Positions 1 to 9,282 of a stretch of 64,000 nucleotides of DNA are shown here, in pieces (positions within the stretch are counted from its first letter, which is position 1; every line of letters begins with the position of its first letter). A model generated the notes under the pieces. That model saw nothing but the letters and a program-made list of their open reading frames with translations. It did not search any database and was not told the origin of the DNA. The translations under genes and the position numbers were made by a program. The stretch covers positions 62,001 through 126,000 of the forward strand of contig UQSF01000002.1 in NCBI GenBank assembly GCA_900543625.1, read 5' to 3'. This DNA comes from an uncultured Eubacteriales bacterium. Its GTDB lineage: Bacteria > Bacillota > Clostridia > Oscillospirales > Oscillospiraceae.

Positions 1-75
1 TTTCCGACATTTCTGGCGATTCGACCGTTGTTTTCCCGGTCACAAGGCTTTGCGTTTCGCGCCGAAAAAAGGAAA

Positions 76-98
76 TGGCGGCACAAGATATGCCGCCA
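76..98 (-). terminator. weak terminator-like hairpin
   Basis: Perfect 8-bp inverted repeat (TGGCGGCA/TGCCGCCA, 7-nt loop). On the minus strand it is followed by TTTCCTTTTTT. It may back up the stronger hairpin at 169-197. Apart from these two hairpins, nothing gene-like is seen in 1-219. Confidence 0.45.
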
Positions 99-168
99 AA
101 CCGGGAAAAAGCACCCGCCGGGAACACCGGGAGCGCATTGTGTGGGAAAAATTTTCGGCAAAACGCAA

Positions 169-197
169 AACCGCCGCCGGAGCATCCGGCGGCGGTT
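169..197 (-). terminator. intrinsic terminator of the uvrC-rsmD-coaD transcript
   Basis: Perfect 12-bp GC-rich stem (AACCGCCGCCGG and its complement, 5-nt loop) 23 bp after the stop of the coiled-coil gene, followed on the minus strand by TTTTGCG. Confidence 0.8.
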
Positions 198-219
198 CAG
201 GTGTGCGGTTAAGCGGCAG

Positions 220-774
220 TCAGTTGACTTCCTCATCCAGCGGCGCATCGTCCTCGAAGTGGATCTCGGGCTGACGCGCAGCGGGTGCTGCAGCGGGCGC
301 TGCGGGCGCGGCCGTGCTGCCGGCGACGCCCTGAAACGCGGCGTGCGCCTGCTGCACGTTGCCGAGCGCGGCGGAGATCGCCTCCTCCGTGCGGCGCAGC
401 GCATCCACGCAAAACTGGCTCGAGGCCTGACGCAGTGCATCGGCCTTGGCCTGCGTGGAGGCGAGCATCTCGTTGCTGCGTGCCTTGGCAATGCGCACGA
501 TCTCCTGATCGTTCACGAGCGCGCGGGCGCGCTCCTCTGCCTGATTGCGGATGCCCTCGGCCTCGCGTTTGGCGTTGTTGATGAATTCGTCGCGGGCGGA
601 GACCAGACGCTTCGCCTCGGAAAGCTCGACCGGCATGGCGGTCTTGATCTCATCGAGGATCTCGAGAACCTGGTCGCGCTCGACGATGCACTTTTCGTTG
701 CCGAGCGGCACGCCCCATGCCTCCGACACCATGGTATAAAGCTGGTCAATCAGTTCCATGACTTCGTTGTCCAT
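220..774 (-). CDS. coiled-coil protein encoded next to coaD, function unknown
   Basis: 184 residues if started at the ATG at 774, which has GGGAGG eight bases upstream; a farther in-frame ATG would overlap that ribosome site. The N-terminal ~50 residues are acidic. A long charged, Ala/Glu/Arg-rich helix (about residues 55-140, containing AKREAEGIRNQAEERARALV) resembles the coiled coils of ATP-synthase b/E-type stalks and DivIVA-like proteins, but no family signature was found. An Ala/Pro linker leads to an acidic tail (FEDDAPLDEEVN). It is the last gene of the uvrC-rsmD-coaD transcript, 57 bp after coaD, with no visible promoter of its own. A cytoplasmic scaffold role is possible but not shown. 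Confidence 0.75.
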   Translation of the reverse strand: MDNEVMELIDQLYTMVSEAWGVPLGNEKCIVERDQVLEILDEIKTAMPVELSEAKRLVSARDEFINNAKREAEGIRNQAEERARALVNDQEIVRIAKARSNEMLASTQAKADALRQASSQFCVDALRRTEEAISAALGNVQQAHAAFQGVAGSTAAPAAPAAAPAARQPEIHFEDDAPLDEEVN

Positions 775-831
775 TTTGTTTCCTCCCAAAGCGTGTTTCC
801 GGCAGTGCCGGTCAAAACTTCCCGGATCCGA

Positions 832-1323
832 TCATTCGCTGCGCATGGCGCGCGCACGCACGTCCTCGATGATCTCACACGGTACAAACGGTGTCAGATC
901 CGCACCGTAACCGGCAAGCTCCTTGACGACCGACGAACTGAGAAACGTGTACTTCTGGCTGGCCGTCAGGAACATGGTGTCGAGCTCCGGATTGATCTTC
1001 TTATTGATGAGCGCCATCTGGAATTCGTTTTCAAAATCCGTATTGGCGCGCAGGCCCTTGACGATCACCGCGCCCTCCGGGAAAGTCTTGGCGTACTCGG
1101 CGAGCAGGCCGTCAAACGTGTCCACCGCCACATTCGGGAAGCGGCCGATGACGCGGTGCGCCAGCGCCACCCGCTCCTCGCGCGTAAACATGGGGTGCAG
1201 TTTCCCGGCGTTGGGCATGATGCACACGACGACGCGGTCGAAAATCGTGGATGCGCGGCGGATGATGTTCAGGTGACCGAGGGTGATGGGGTCAAAGCTG
1301 CCGGGGTAAATCGCTGTTTTCAT
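832..1323 (-). CDS. coaD: phosphopantetheine adenylyltransferase
   Basis: Catalyses ATP + 4'-phosphopantetheine to dephospho-CoA + PPi, the penultimate step of CoA synthesis, in the cytoplasm. The 163 residues are normal for the family. The nucleotidyltransferase motif is at the N-terminus (YPGSFDPITLGHLNII, residues 6-21, including the TxGH-type site), and the C-terminal ATP-contact segment (KYTFLSSSVVKEL, about 118-130) is intact. Its ATG overlaps the rsmD stop (ATGA), so the two are translationally coupled; rsmD-coaD adjacency is common in Firmicutes. Confidence 0.97.
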   Translation of the reverse strand: MKTAIYPGSFDPITLGHLNIIRRASTIFDRVVVCIMPNAGKLHPMFTREERVALAHRVIGRFPNVAVDTFDGLLAEYAKTFPEGAVIVKGLRANTDFENEFQMALINKKINPELDTMFLTASQKYTFLSSSVVKELAGYGADLTPFVPCEIIEDVRARAMRSE

Positions 1324-1862
1324 GCGTGGGTTCCCTTTCCGTAGAGCGTGAGCTTGATCTTGCCATAGCTGCGCTCCGTAAGCAGATAATATGGCTGAGG
1401 AAGCTGCGGAAGCTCCTTTTCACGGCGGCTTTCACACACGATGATGCCGCCCTCAGCTAATATATCAAACTGTACAACATTTGCAAGTGCTTTGTCAAGT
1501 AATCCCGTATCATACGGCGGATCGAGAAAGATCAGGTCGAATTTTCCGCACGTGCGCAGGTAGCCGAGCGCCTCCCCCTGCACGACATCGCCCTGCAGGC
1601 GGCAGTGCGCGAGGTTGGTGCGCACGAGCTGCACGGCCGCGCGGCTCTCATCGACGAACACGGCGCTGCGTGCACCGCGGCTGAGCGCCTCAATGCCGAG
1701 CTGACCGGTGCCGGCAAAGAGGTCGAGCACGCGCCGTCCCTCGATGTCGAACTGGATGAGGTTGAACATGGACTCCTTGACATTATCGGTCGTGGGACGG
1801 GAAGCCATCCCCTCCGGCTCACGCAGCTTACGGCCGCGCGCCGTACCTGTGATCACACGCAT
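1320..1862 (-). CDS. rsmD: 16S rRNA (guanine966-N2)-methyltransferase
   Basis: Methylates G966 of 16S rRNA with S-adenosylmethionine during 30S maturation. The start at 1862 gives the family N-terminus MRVITGTARGRKL; longer in-frame versions only add Arg-rich shadow sequence of uvrC. The SAM-binding loop VLDLFAGTGQLGIEALSRG and the catalytic motif IFLDPPY (DPPY) are present. It overlaps the 3' end of uvrC by 10 bp and the start of coaD by 4 bp, so expression is coupled on both sides. 180 residues, normal length. Confidence 0.96.
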   Translation of the reverse strand: MRVITGTARGRKLREPEGMASRPTTDNVKESMFNLIQFDIEGRRVLDLFAGTGQLGIEALSRGARSAVFVDESRAAVQLVRTNLAHCRLQGDVVQGEALGYLRTCGKFDLIFLDPPYDTGLLDKALANVVQFDILAEGGIIVCESRREKELPQLPQPYYLLTERSYGKIKLTLYGKGTHA

Positions 1863-3685
1863 GGCGATTCTCCTTTCGGGTGATAGTGATCGTAGACCGC
1901 GCGGGCGACGCCCGCCGGAACGGCCGCGCACAGCGCCTCATACGAGGCCGCGCGGATGGCCTTGACGCTGCGGAATTCGCGCAGCAGCGCGTTGCGCCGC
2001 TTCTCGCCCACGCCGGGGATCTGATCGAGCTCGGACGCAAGGCTCTCGCGCCGCAGCCGGCGCTGATAGTCGATGGAAAACCGGTGCGTCTCCTCCTGGA
2101 TCGTGCCGATGAAGGAAAAGACCGCCGGATTTGCGGCGATGCCGATCTCGTGCCCGCCGGGCGTGATGAGCGCGCGCGTGCGGTGGCGGTCGTCCTTGAC
2201 CATGCCGAACACCGGCACGGACAGACCGAAGCCGTCGAGCACCGCCTGCGCAACGGCCGCGTGCTCCGCGCCGCCGTCGATCAGCAGCAGATCCGGCAGC
2301 GGGCAAAAGCCCGGATCACCGTCGAGATAGTGCTGAAAGCGGCGCGTGAGCGCTTCGTGCATGGCGCCGTAGTCGTTCTGCCCGTCCGTCGTGCGGATGC
2401 GGAACTTCCGGTAGTCGGATTTTCGCGGCCGGCCGTGCTGAAACACGGTCATACCGGCAACGATGCCGCTGTCGCCGAGGTTGGAGATGTCGAACGCCTC
2501 GATGCGCTCAGGCGGTGCGTCAAGCTCGAGCGCGCGCTGCAGCCATTCGAGCGTTTTGAGGCTGCGCTGCGCCTTCGTCGTGGCGATGAGGATCTCCTCG
2601 CGCGCGTTTTTGTCCGCCATCTCCGTCAGGCGGCACTTGTCGCCGCGCTGCGGCACGGTGAGCGCGACCTTGTGCCCCGCCGCCTCGGTGAGCAGCCGCT
2701 CGAGCGCGTCCTGTCCCTCGAGCGGGCACGGCAGCAGCACCTGCCGCGGATACGCGCCGCGGCTCTCGTAATACTGCTGCACGAGCGCGGCGAGCGCCTC
2801 CCCGTCGGGCTCCATCGGCTCGTCAAGGAAGGATCGATCCTTGTCCGTGAGGTTGCCGTCGGTAAAGTGCAGCACGGTGAAGCAGCACTTTGCCCCGCGC
2901 GCAAAGCCGACGGCGTCCGTGTCGGAGTAAGCCGTAGCGATGACGCGCTGGTGGTTTTTCAGCCCCTCGATGGCGCGCAGGCGGTCGCGCAGCGACGCCG
3001 CATATTCAAACCGCAGCGCCTCGGCCGCGGCCTGCATCTGCTCGGTCAGCTCGGCGGTCAGCTCCGCCGTGCGCCCGTCAAGGATCATCTCCGCCTCGCG
3101 GATGGCCTGCAGATACTGCGCACGTGTGACGTCCTTCAGGCAATAGCCTGCGCAGGTGCCCATGTGGTAATTCAGGCACGGGCGGGCACGCCCGATGTCG
3201 CGCGGGAAGCGGCGCGTGCACGTCGGCAGGCGCAGCGTTTTGCACACGGTATCGATGATCTCCGCCGTCATGCTCCGCCCGCCGTACGGACCGAAGTATT
3301 TCGCGCCGTCCTTTTCCGTGCGGTTGACGAGCGAAAACGTCGGGTACGGCTGCGTCACGTCCAGACGCACGAAGGGGTAGCCCTTGTCGTCCTTGAGCAG
3401 AATGTTGTATTTTGGCTTGTGCAGCTTGATGAGCGAGTTTTCGAGCACGAGCGCCTCAAACTCGGACTGCACGACAATGACATTGAAATCCGCAACGTGC
3501 GCGACCATGGCCGCCACCTTCGGCAGGTGCTCGCCGCGAAAATAGCTCGTGACGCGGTTTTTGAGCGCTTTTGCCTTACCGATGTAGATGACCTCGCCGT
3601 GCTCGTCGAGCATGATGTACACGCCCGGCAGCAGCGGGAGCATATTGGCCTTTTCGCGCAGCTGTTCGGGTCGGAGTTTTTCCAT
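1853..3685 (-). CDS. uvrC: excinuclease ABC subunit C
   Basis: Makes both incisions around bulky DNA lesions in UvrABC nucleotide-excision repair. 610 residues with the full domain order: GIY-YIG nuclease at the N-terminus (GVYIMLDEHGEVIYIGKAKA), a UvrB-interacting UVR helix pair at about 200-235, the RNase-H-like nuclease half with FDISNLGDSGIVAGMTVF, and a C-terminal helix-hairpin-helix (IPGVGEKRRNAL). AGGAG lies six bases before the ATG. It heads the uvrC-rsmD-coaD run; no promoter is evident in the short gap to the ptsH terminator, so part of its transcription may come from read-through. Confidence 0.98.
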   Translation of the reverse strand: MEKLRPEQLREKANMLPLLPGVYIMLDEHGEVIYIGKAKALKNRVTSYFRGEHLPKVAAMVAHVADFNVIVVQSEFEALVLENSLIKLHKPKYNILLKDDKGYPFVRLDVTQPYPTFSLVNRTEKDGAKYFGPYGGRSMTAEIIDTVCKTLRLPTCTRRFPRDIGRARPCLNYHMGTCAGYCLKDVTRAQYLQAIREAEMILDGRTAELTAELTEQMQAAAEALRFEYAASLRDRLRAIEGLKNHQRVIATAYSDTDAVGFARGAKCCFTVLHFTDGNLTDKDRSFLDEPMEPDGEALAALVQQYYESRGAYPRQVLLPCPLEGQDALERLLTEAAGHKVALTVPQRGDKCRLTEMADKNAREEILIATTKAQRSLKTLEWLQRALELDAPPERIEAFDISNLGDSGIVAGMTVFQHGRPRKSDYRKFRIRTTDGQNDYGAMHEALTRRFQHYLDGDPGFCPLPDLLLIDGGAEHAAVAQAVLDGFGLSVPVFGMVKDDRHRTRALITPGGHEIGIAANPAVFSFIGTIQEETHRFSIDYQRRLRRESLASELDQIPGVGEKRRNALLREFRSVKAIRAASYEALCAAVPAGVARAVYDHYHPKGESPCV

Positions 3686-3724
3686 AGCGTTCTCCTGCTG
3701 TGCCGAAAAATCTGCGGTCAGGAA

Positions 3725-3755
3725 AACAGGGGCGTGCTGTAGACACGCCCCTGTT
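3725..3755 (-). terminator. intrinsic terminator of ptsH
   Basis: 12-bp perfect stem (AACAGGGGCGTG/CACGCCCCTGTT, 7-nt loop) just after the ptsH stop. The minus-strand tail TTTTCC is short, so some read-through into uvrC is plausible. Confidence 0.75.
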
Positions 3756-3775
3756 TCGGTTTCATGTTGTTGGGT

Positions 3776-4039
3776 TCACTCGGAGAAATCGGAATTGATC
3801 AGCGCCGTCAGGGTGTCGATCGCCTCCTGCTCGTCTGCGCCGTCTGCCACGAGGGTGACCGTCGTGCCCTTGACGATGCCGAGCGACAAGACGCCGAGAA
3901 GGCTCTTGGCATTGACGCGTCTCTCGTCTTTTTCGATCCAGATGCTGCTCTTGAACTCATTTGCCTTCTGGATGAAGAAGGTCGCGGGCCGTGCATGGAG
4001 TCCCACCTGGTTGTTGATGACTGCTTCTTTCGTGATCAT
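3776..4039 (-). CDS. ptsH: phosphocarrier protein HPr
   Basis: Transfers phosphate from enzyme I to PTS sugar permeases and, when phosphorylated on Ser, acts with CcpA in catabolite control. 87 residues. The active-site His is in VGLHARPA (about residues 12-19), which separates it from Crh (Gln there). The regulatory serine region NAKSLLGVLSLGI is conserved, as expected for a Firmicute HPr. The ribosome site AAGGAGTGGAGATAA precedes the ATG and a good promoter lies 38 bp upstream. It stands alone; enzyme I is not in the window. Confidence 0.95.
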   Translation of the reverse strand: MITKEAVINNQVGLHARPATFFIQKANEFKSSIWIEKDERRVNAKSLLGVLSLGIVKGTTVTLVADGADEQEAIDTLTALINSDFSE

Positions 4040-4076
4040 TTATCTCCACTCCTTATGCACAATTATGCTTGTTTTA

Positions 4077-4105
4077 TCTTATCAAAAACGCCCTGCATCG
4101 TCAAC
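4077..4105 (-). promoter_or_regulatory. sigma-70 promoter of ptsH
   Basis: TTGACG, 17 bp, TAAGAT on the minus strand, about 38 bp upstream of the ptsH ATG. Confidence 0.8.
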
Positions 4106-4161
4106 CGATTTTCGGTTTTTCGTTGCTTTGCACAGCGTTTTTTCGCCGGAATTTTCCGTTT

Positions 4162-6540
4162 TTATTTCAGTTCGACAACGGTAACGCCGCTCTCGCCCTC
4201 ACCGTAGCGGCCGAGGCGATAGGACTTGACGGCCTTGTTCCTGCGCAGCGACTGCTGCACGGCGGCACGCAGTGCACCGGTGCCCTTACCGTGGATGATC
4301 GTGACCTTCTCGAGCTTGGCCATGACGGCGTTGTCGAGGAAGCGCTCGGTCGCGGCGACGGCCTCCATGCTGTCCATGCCGCGCAGGTCGATCTCAGACT
4401 CGGCAGCCACGCTGCGCAGGCTCGCTGCGTGCGCGGCGGCAAACTTCTCTGCCTCCGGCTTCTCGTTTTCAAGCAGATAGACGTCCTGCTCCTTGGCGGT
4501 CACGTTCATGATGCCCGCGCGCAGACTCAGCGTCCGGTCGGCGGAGACAGCCGTGACGGTCGCCTTGATGTCGCCCATTTTGCGCAGCTGCACGGTGTCG
4601 CCCACGCGCACCGGACGCGCGGAGACCTTCTGCTCGTGCAGCTCCGGGTGCGCCGCCGCGGCGGCCGCATCCTCGGCGGTGTTGAGCTTGCGGCGCAGCG
4701 CGGCGCGCGCATCGTTGGCACGGTGGTGGTCCGCGTCCGTTTTCTCCATCTTGCGCAGCTCGTCCAGCTCGCGCATCACCTCGTCCGCCGTCCGGCGTGC
4801 ATCGCCGATGATACGCTCGGCATCGCGGCGCGCCTTCTCGTCCGCCTTTTCCAGCCGCACAGACAGCTCCGCCTTCATGCGCTCGGCCTTGCGGCGGTCT
4901 TCCTCCGCGGCGCGCAGCTGACGGGCTGCCTCAGCGCGGTCGCGCTCCATGAGCTGGCGCACCTGCTCGAGCTTTTCGATGGTGGCCTCCATGCTCGCGC
5001 TCTCGGTGCTCACGCGGCTGCGGGCGTCGCTGATGATCTCCTCCGGCAGACCCAGCCGCTCGGAGATGGCGAATGCGTTGGATTTTCCGGGGATGCCGAT
5101 CAGCAGGTGGTACGTCGGGCGCAGGGAGTCCACGTCGAACTCGCACGAGGCGTTCATGACGCCGGGCTGCGTCGTGGCGTAGACCTTGAGCTCGGTATAG
5201 TGCGTCGTGGCGGCGATGAGCGCGCCGCATCTGCGCGCGTGCTCGATAATGGCGATGGCCAGCGCCGCGCCCTCGGTCGGGTCTGTGCCCGCGCCGAGCT
5301 CGTCAAAGAGCAGCAGCGAGCGCTCGTCGCACGCCTGCAGCATACGCACGGTGTTGGTCATGTGCGCCGAAAACGTGGACAGCGACTGCTCGATGCTCTG
5401 CTCGTCACCGATGTCGGCCATGATCTCGTCGAACACGGGCATGGTGCTGCCGTCGGCACACGGGATGTGCAGGCCGCACTGCGTCATTGCCGAGAGCAGG
5501 CCGATGGTCTTGAGCGTGACGGTCTTGCCGCCGGTGTTCGGGCCGGTGATGACGAGCGTGTCAAATTCGCCGCCGAGCGCCACGTCGATCGGCACGGCGG
5601 TATCCTTCGGCAGCAGCGGATGGCGCGCACGGTGCAGCAAGAGCTGCTTGTCCGTGAGCGCGGGCGCGACGGCATCGAGCTGGTAGGCAAGCTTTGCCTT
5701 GGCAAAGATGAGGTCGAGGCGCACGAGCACGTCAAAGTCGCTCGAGATGTCCTCGCGGTGCGCCGCGCACTCCGCCGAGAGCTCGGCAAGGATGCGCTCG
5801 ATCTCGGTCTTTTCGCGCGCACGCAGCTCGCGCAGCTCGTTGTTCGCCTTCACGGCGGCCATCGGCTCGATGAACAGCGTCGCACCGGAGGCCGACACAT
5901 CGTGCACGAGCCCGGGCACGGCGCCCTTGTGCTCGGCCTTGACCGGCACGACGTAGCGCTCGGAGCGCGTGGTGATGATCGGCTCCTGCAGCGCCTTGGC
6001 ATAGCTCGGCGAGGAGATGATCTTTTGCAGCGCATCGTGCACGCGCGCACTCGCCGCGCGGATCAGGCGGCGGATGGACGCAAGCTCGCTCGACGCGCTG
6101 TCGGCGATCTCGTCCTCGCCGGTGATGGAGGTGAAGATCTTCTCCTCCAGATAGCGGTTTGCCTGCAGCGCGCTGAAGAGGTAGTCGATGCACGTCTTGT
6201 CCTGCCGGTCGCCCGTGCCGTAGCCGCGCACGGCGCGCGCCGCCTGCAGCACGCCGGCGATGTCCAGCAGCTCGCGCGTGTTGAGCGCGCCGCCCATGTC
6301 CGCGCGCTGCAATGCCGCGCGCACATCCTTCACGCCGGAAAACGACGGGCTGCCCTTGACGACCATCATGCCGGCGGCGGCGCTCGTCTCGCCGAGACGG
6401 GTCTCCACCACGGCACGGTCGCCGCTCGGCCGCAGCGCCATGGCGTTGGCGCGCGCCGTCTCACTCACGGCCTGCGCCGCCAGCAGCGCCAGCACGGACG
6501 GCAGCTCAAGCGTCTGCAGGGATTTTTCGTAGGAATCCAT
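4162..6540 (-). CDS. mutS2: MutS2 family ATPase/endonuclease
   Basis: Firmicute MutS2 proteins bind branched DNA or collided ribosomes; they lack the mismatch-recognition domain of MutS. 792 residues: N-terminal core/lever helices, then the ABC-type ATPase with Walker A GPNTGGKTVTLKTIG, Walker B LLLFDELGAGTDPTEGAALA, a long charged coiled coil (about 510-600), and a C-terminal Smr nuclease domain with IDLRGMDSMEA and IIHGKGTGALR. It starts 33 bp after the malic-enzyme stop with no terminator between, so it probably belongs to the fumC transcript. No clear terminator is visible after its stop (4106-4161). Confidence 0.96.
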   Translation of the reverse strand: MDSYEKSLQTLELPSVLALLAAQAVSETARANAMALRPSGDRAVVETRLGETSAAAGMMVVKGSPSFSGVKDVRAALQRADMGGALNTRELLDIAGVLQAARAVRGYGTGDRQDKTCIDYLFSALQANRYLEEKIFTSITGEDEIADSASSELASIRRLIRAASARVHDALQKIISSPSYAKALQEPIITTRSERYVVPVKAEHKGAVPGLVHDVSASGATLFIEPMAAVKANNELRELRAREKTEIERILAELSAECAAHREDISSDFDVLVRLDLIFAKAKLAYQLDAVAPALTDKQLLLHRARHPLLPKDTAVPIDVALGGEFDTLVITGPNTGGKTVTLKTIGLLSAMTQCGLHIPCADGSTMPVFDEIMADIGDEQSIEQSLSTFSAHMTNTVRMLQACDERSLLLFDELGAGTDPTEGAALAIAIIEHARRCGALIAATTHYTELKVYATTQPGVMNASCEFDVDSLRPTYHLLIGIPGKSNAFAISERLGLPEEIISDARSRVSTESASMEATIEKLEQVRQLMERDRAEAARQLRAAEEDRRKAERMKAELSVRLEKADEKARRDAERIIGDARRTADEVMRELDELRKMEKTDADHHRANDARAALRRKLNTAEDAAAAAAHPELHEQKVSARPVRVGDTVQLRKMGDIKATVTAVSADRTLSLRAGIMNVTAKEQDVYLLENEKPEAEKFAAAHAASLRSVAAESEIDLRGMDSMEAVAATERFLDNAVMAKLEKVTIIHGKGTGALRAAVQQSLRRNKAVKSYRLGRYGEGESGVTVVELK

Positions 6541-6573
6541 AGGGTGTCTCCTTTGCAGGGGAAAAATTCAGAT

Positions 6574-7749
6574 TCAGATGCGCGCCACGCCGCTCTCGCG
6601 CGCGGCCTGCGCCACCGCCGCGGCCACAGCCGGACCGACGCGCGGATCAAATGCCTTGGGAATGATGTAATCGGCGCTCAGCTCCTCGGGCGTGATCAGC
6701 GTTGCGAGCGCGTGCGCGGCGGCGAGCTTCATGGGCTCGTTGATGTCGGATGCGCGCACGTCGAACGCACCGCGGAAGATGCCCGGGAAAGCCAGCACGT
6801 TGTTGATCTGGTTCGGATAGTCGCTGCGGCCGGTGCTGACGACGGCCGCGCCCGCGGCCCTGGCCTCTTCGGGGAAGATCTCCGGCGTGGGGTTTGCGCA
6901 GGCAAAGACGATGGCGTCGCGGTGCATGGTGCGCACCATGTCGCCCGTCAGCAGACCGGGCTGCGACACGCCGATGAACACGTCCGCATCCCGGACGACA
7001 TCCGCCAGCGTCCCCGCCTGACGGCGGAGGTTCGTGACCTCGGCCATCTCGGTCTTGATCCAGTTCATGTTCTCGGCACGGCCGGCATAGATCGCGCCCT
7101 TTCTGTCGCAGAGCGTCACATCGCGCGCACCGGCGCGCAGCAGCAGCTTACTGATGGAGATCGCCGCCGCGCCCGCGCCGGAGACGACGATCTTCACGTC
7201 CTCCAGCCGCTTTCCAACCACGCGCAGCGCATTCGTCAGCCCTGCAAGCGTGATGATCGCCGTGCCGTGCTGATCATCGTGAAAGACCGGGATGTCGCAC
7301 AGCTCCTTGAGCTTACGCTCGATCTCAAAGCAGCGCGGCGCCGCGATGTCCTCCAGATTGATGCCGCCGAAGCTGCCGGAGAGCAGATACACCGTGCGCA
7401 CGAATTCATCCACATCCTGCGTGCGGATGCACAGCGGGAAGGCGTCCACATCCGCAAACGCCTTGAACAGCACGCACTTGCCCTCCATGACGGGCATCCC
7501 CGCCTCCGGTCCGATGTCGCCGAGACCGAGCACGGCCGAGCCGTCCGTGATGACGGCGCAGAGATTATGCCGTCGCGTGAGCGTATAGCTCTTATCCGGG
7601 TCGCGCCGGATCTCCAGACACGGCTGCGCCACGCCGGGCGTATACGCGAGCGACAGGTCGTCCTTTGTCGAGACCGGCACGCGGGCGTTGACTTCGATCT
7701 TGCCGCCCCACTGCTCGTGCAGCCGGAGCGATTCTTTTGCGTAATCCAT
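6574..7749 (-). CDS. NAD(P)-dependent malic enzyme
   Basis: Oxidatively decarboxylates malate to pyruvate. 391 residues, the length of the short bacterial form. The start at 7749 is set by AGGAGG seven bases upstream; an in-frame extension reads into fumC. Motifs: substrate-binding [12 protein letters not shown], the malic signature [20 protein letters not shown], metal-binding DDQHGTA, and the Rossmann loop [10 protein letters not shown]. It begins 2 bp after the fumC stop. Fumarase plus malic enzyme gives a fumarate-malate-pyruvate route. Confidence 0.95.
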   Translation of the reverse strand: MDYAKESLRLHEQWGGKIEVNARVPVSTKDDLSLAYTPGVAQPCLEIRRDPDKSYTLTRRHNLCAVITDGSAVLGLGDIGPEAGMPVMEGKCVLFKAFADVDAFPLCIRTQDVDEFVRTVYLLSGSFGGINLEDIAAPRCFEIERKLKELCDIPVFHDDQHGTAIITLAGLTNALRVVGKRLEDVKIVVSGAGAAAISISKLLLRAGARDVTLCDRKGAIYAGRAENMNWIKTEMAEVTNLRRQAGTLADVVRDADVFIGVSQPGLLTGDMVRTMHRDAIVFACANPTPEIFPEEARAAGAAVVSTGRSDYPNQINNVLAFPGIFRGAFDVRASDINEPMKLAAAHALATLITPEELSADYIIPKAFDPRVGPAVAAAVAQAARESGVARI

Positions 7750-7751
7750 GG

Positions 7752-9134
7752 TCAGTCCTCCTGTTTCGGGTGCACCATATTCTCGGGGCGCACCCATGCG
7801 TCAAATTCCTCGGCCGTGAGCAGGCCGAGCTCCACCGCCGAGGCCTTGAGCGTCTGCCCGGTGGCGTGGGCATGCTTTGCGATCCTTGCCGCGTTTTCAT
7901 AACCGATGTGCGGGTTAAGCGCCGTGACGAGCATGAGCGAGGCGTCCAGATGCGCCTGAATGGCATCATAATTCGGGCGGATGCCGCGCACGCAGTTTGC
8001 CTCAAACGAATCCATCACGTCAGCAAGCAGCCGCGCCGACTGCAGGAAGTTGTAGATCGTCACGGGCAGGAACACATTGAGCTGGAAGTTTCCCTGCGAG
8101 GCGGCAAAGCCGATGGCCGTGTCGTTGCCCATGACCTGCACGGCCACCATCGTGACGGCCTCACACTGCGTGGGGTTGACCTTGCCGGGCATGATCGACG
8201 AGCCGGGCTCGTTGGCCGGGATAATAAGCTCGCCGATGCCGCAGCGCGGTCCGGACGCGAGCCAGCGCACGTCGTTTGCGATCTTCATCAGGTCTGCCGC
8301 CAGCGCCTTGAGCGCGCCGTGGGCAAACACCATCTGGTCCTTGCTCGTGAGCGCGTGGAACTTATTCGGCGCAGACTCGAAGCCGTAGCCGAGCAGGGCG
8401 GAGATCTCCGCCGCCGCCAGATCGCCGAACGCCGCCGGTGCGTTGAGCCCCGTGCCGACGGCCGTGCCGCCGAGGGCGAGCTCGCGCAGCGCGCCGCACG
8501 CCTGCGTGAGCATGACGCGGTCATGGTCGAGCATGGCGCTCCAGCCGCTGATCTCCTGACCGAGCGTGAGCGGTACGGCGTCCTGCAGGTGCGTGCGGCC
8601 GATCTTCACCACGTCGCGGTACTCCGCGCTCAGGCGCTCGAGCGTCGCCAGCAGGCGGTCGACCGCCGGCAGCACCTGCTCCTCGAGCGCGACGCGCGCG
8701 GCCACGTGCATCGCCGTCGGGAAGGTATCATTCGAGCTCTGCGAGCAGTTGACGTGATCGTTCGGATGCACGAGCGTCTCCCCCAGCAGCGCATTGGCGC
8801 GGTGGGCGATGACCTCGTTGACATTCATATTCGTCTGCGTGCCGCTGCCGGTCTGCCAGACGGCGAGCGGGAAGTTGCCGTCGAGCGAGCCGTCAAGGAT
8901 CTCGTGGCAGGCGGTCTCGATCGCGCCGGCACGGCGCGCATCGAGCACACCAAGCTGTGCATTCGCACGCGCGGCGGCAAGCTTCACGACCGCGAACGCG
9001 CGGATGACCTCCGGCGGCATCTTCTCGGTGCCGATGCGGAAATTTTCAAAGCTGCGCTGCGTCTGCGCGCCCCAGTAACGGTCGGCAGGCACACGCACCT
9101 CCCCCATCGTATCATGCTCCAGACGGTATTCCAT
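7752..9134 (-). CDS. fumC: class II fumarate hydratase
   Basis: Reversible hydration of fumarate to malate by an iron-independent homotetramer. 460 residues. The three conserved regions are present: [29 protein letters not shown] with the catalytic-site HPNDHVN just before it, and the lyase signature [15 protein letters not shown], whose first Ser-Ser loop carries the catalytic base. It heads the fumC-malic enzyme(-mutS2) transcript, with a promoter 40 bp upstream of the ATG. Confidence 0.97.
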   Translation of the reverse strand: MEYRLEHDTMGEVRVPADRYWGAQTQRSFENFRIGTEKMPPEVIRAFAVVKLAAARANAQLGVLDARRAGAIETACHEILDGSLDGNFPLAVWQTGSGTQTNMNVNEVIAHRANALLGETLVHPNDHVNCSQSSNDTFPTAMHVAARVALEEQVLPAVDRLLATLERLSAEYRDVVKIGRTHLQDAVPLTLGQEISGWSAMLDHDRVMLTQACGALRELALGGTAVGTGLNAPAAFGDLAAAEISALLGYGFESAPNKFHALTSKDQMVFAHGALKALAADLMKIANDVRWLASGPRCGIGELIIPANEPGSSIMPGKVNPTQCEAVTMVAVQVMGNDTAIGFAASQGNFQLNVFLPVTIYNFLQSARLLADVMDSFEANCVRGIRPNYDAIQAHLDASLMLVTALNPHIGYENAARIAKHAHATGQTLKASAVELGLLTAEEFDAWVRPENMVHPKQED

Positions 9135-9174
9135 CCTGCAACCCTCATTTCATGGTAATATCTCAGATGCCGCT

Positions 9175-9204
9175 ATTATACGCCCAACCGCCCGCACACC
9201 GCAA
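9175..9204 (-). promoter_or_regulatory. sigma-70 promoter of fumC
   Basis: TTGCGG, 18 bp, perfect TATAAT on the minus strand. Confidence 0.65.
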
Positions 9205-9217
9205 GCCCACAAACGCG

Positions 9218-9246
9218 CAAAAGTCCTGACCCTGTCAGGACTTTTG
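9218..9246 (-). terminator. intrinsic terminator of the C39-like peptidase gene
   Basis: 12-bp perfect stem (CAAAAGTCCTGA/TCAGGACTTTTG, 5-nt loop) between the peptidase stop and the fumC promoter. Confidence 0.8.
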
Positions 9247-9282
9247 TATGCCGGTATTCTTTTTCACTGCCGCCCGCGCACA

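Noticed and set aside
1880..3742. Plus-strand 620-codon open frame opposite uvrC
   Set aside because: Antisense shadow; the minus strand encodes a complete UvrC with all domains.
4069..7902. Very long open reading frame on the plus strand opposite mutS2 and malic enzyme
   Set aside because: Arg/His/Ala/Gly-rich sequence with no family resemblance, antisense to two well supported enzymes; a by-product of GC-rich codon use.
7737..9158. Plus-strand 473-codon open frame opposite fumC
   Set aside because: Antisense shadow of a fully conserved fumarase; composition is Arg/His-rich.
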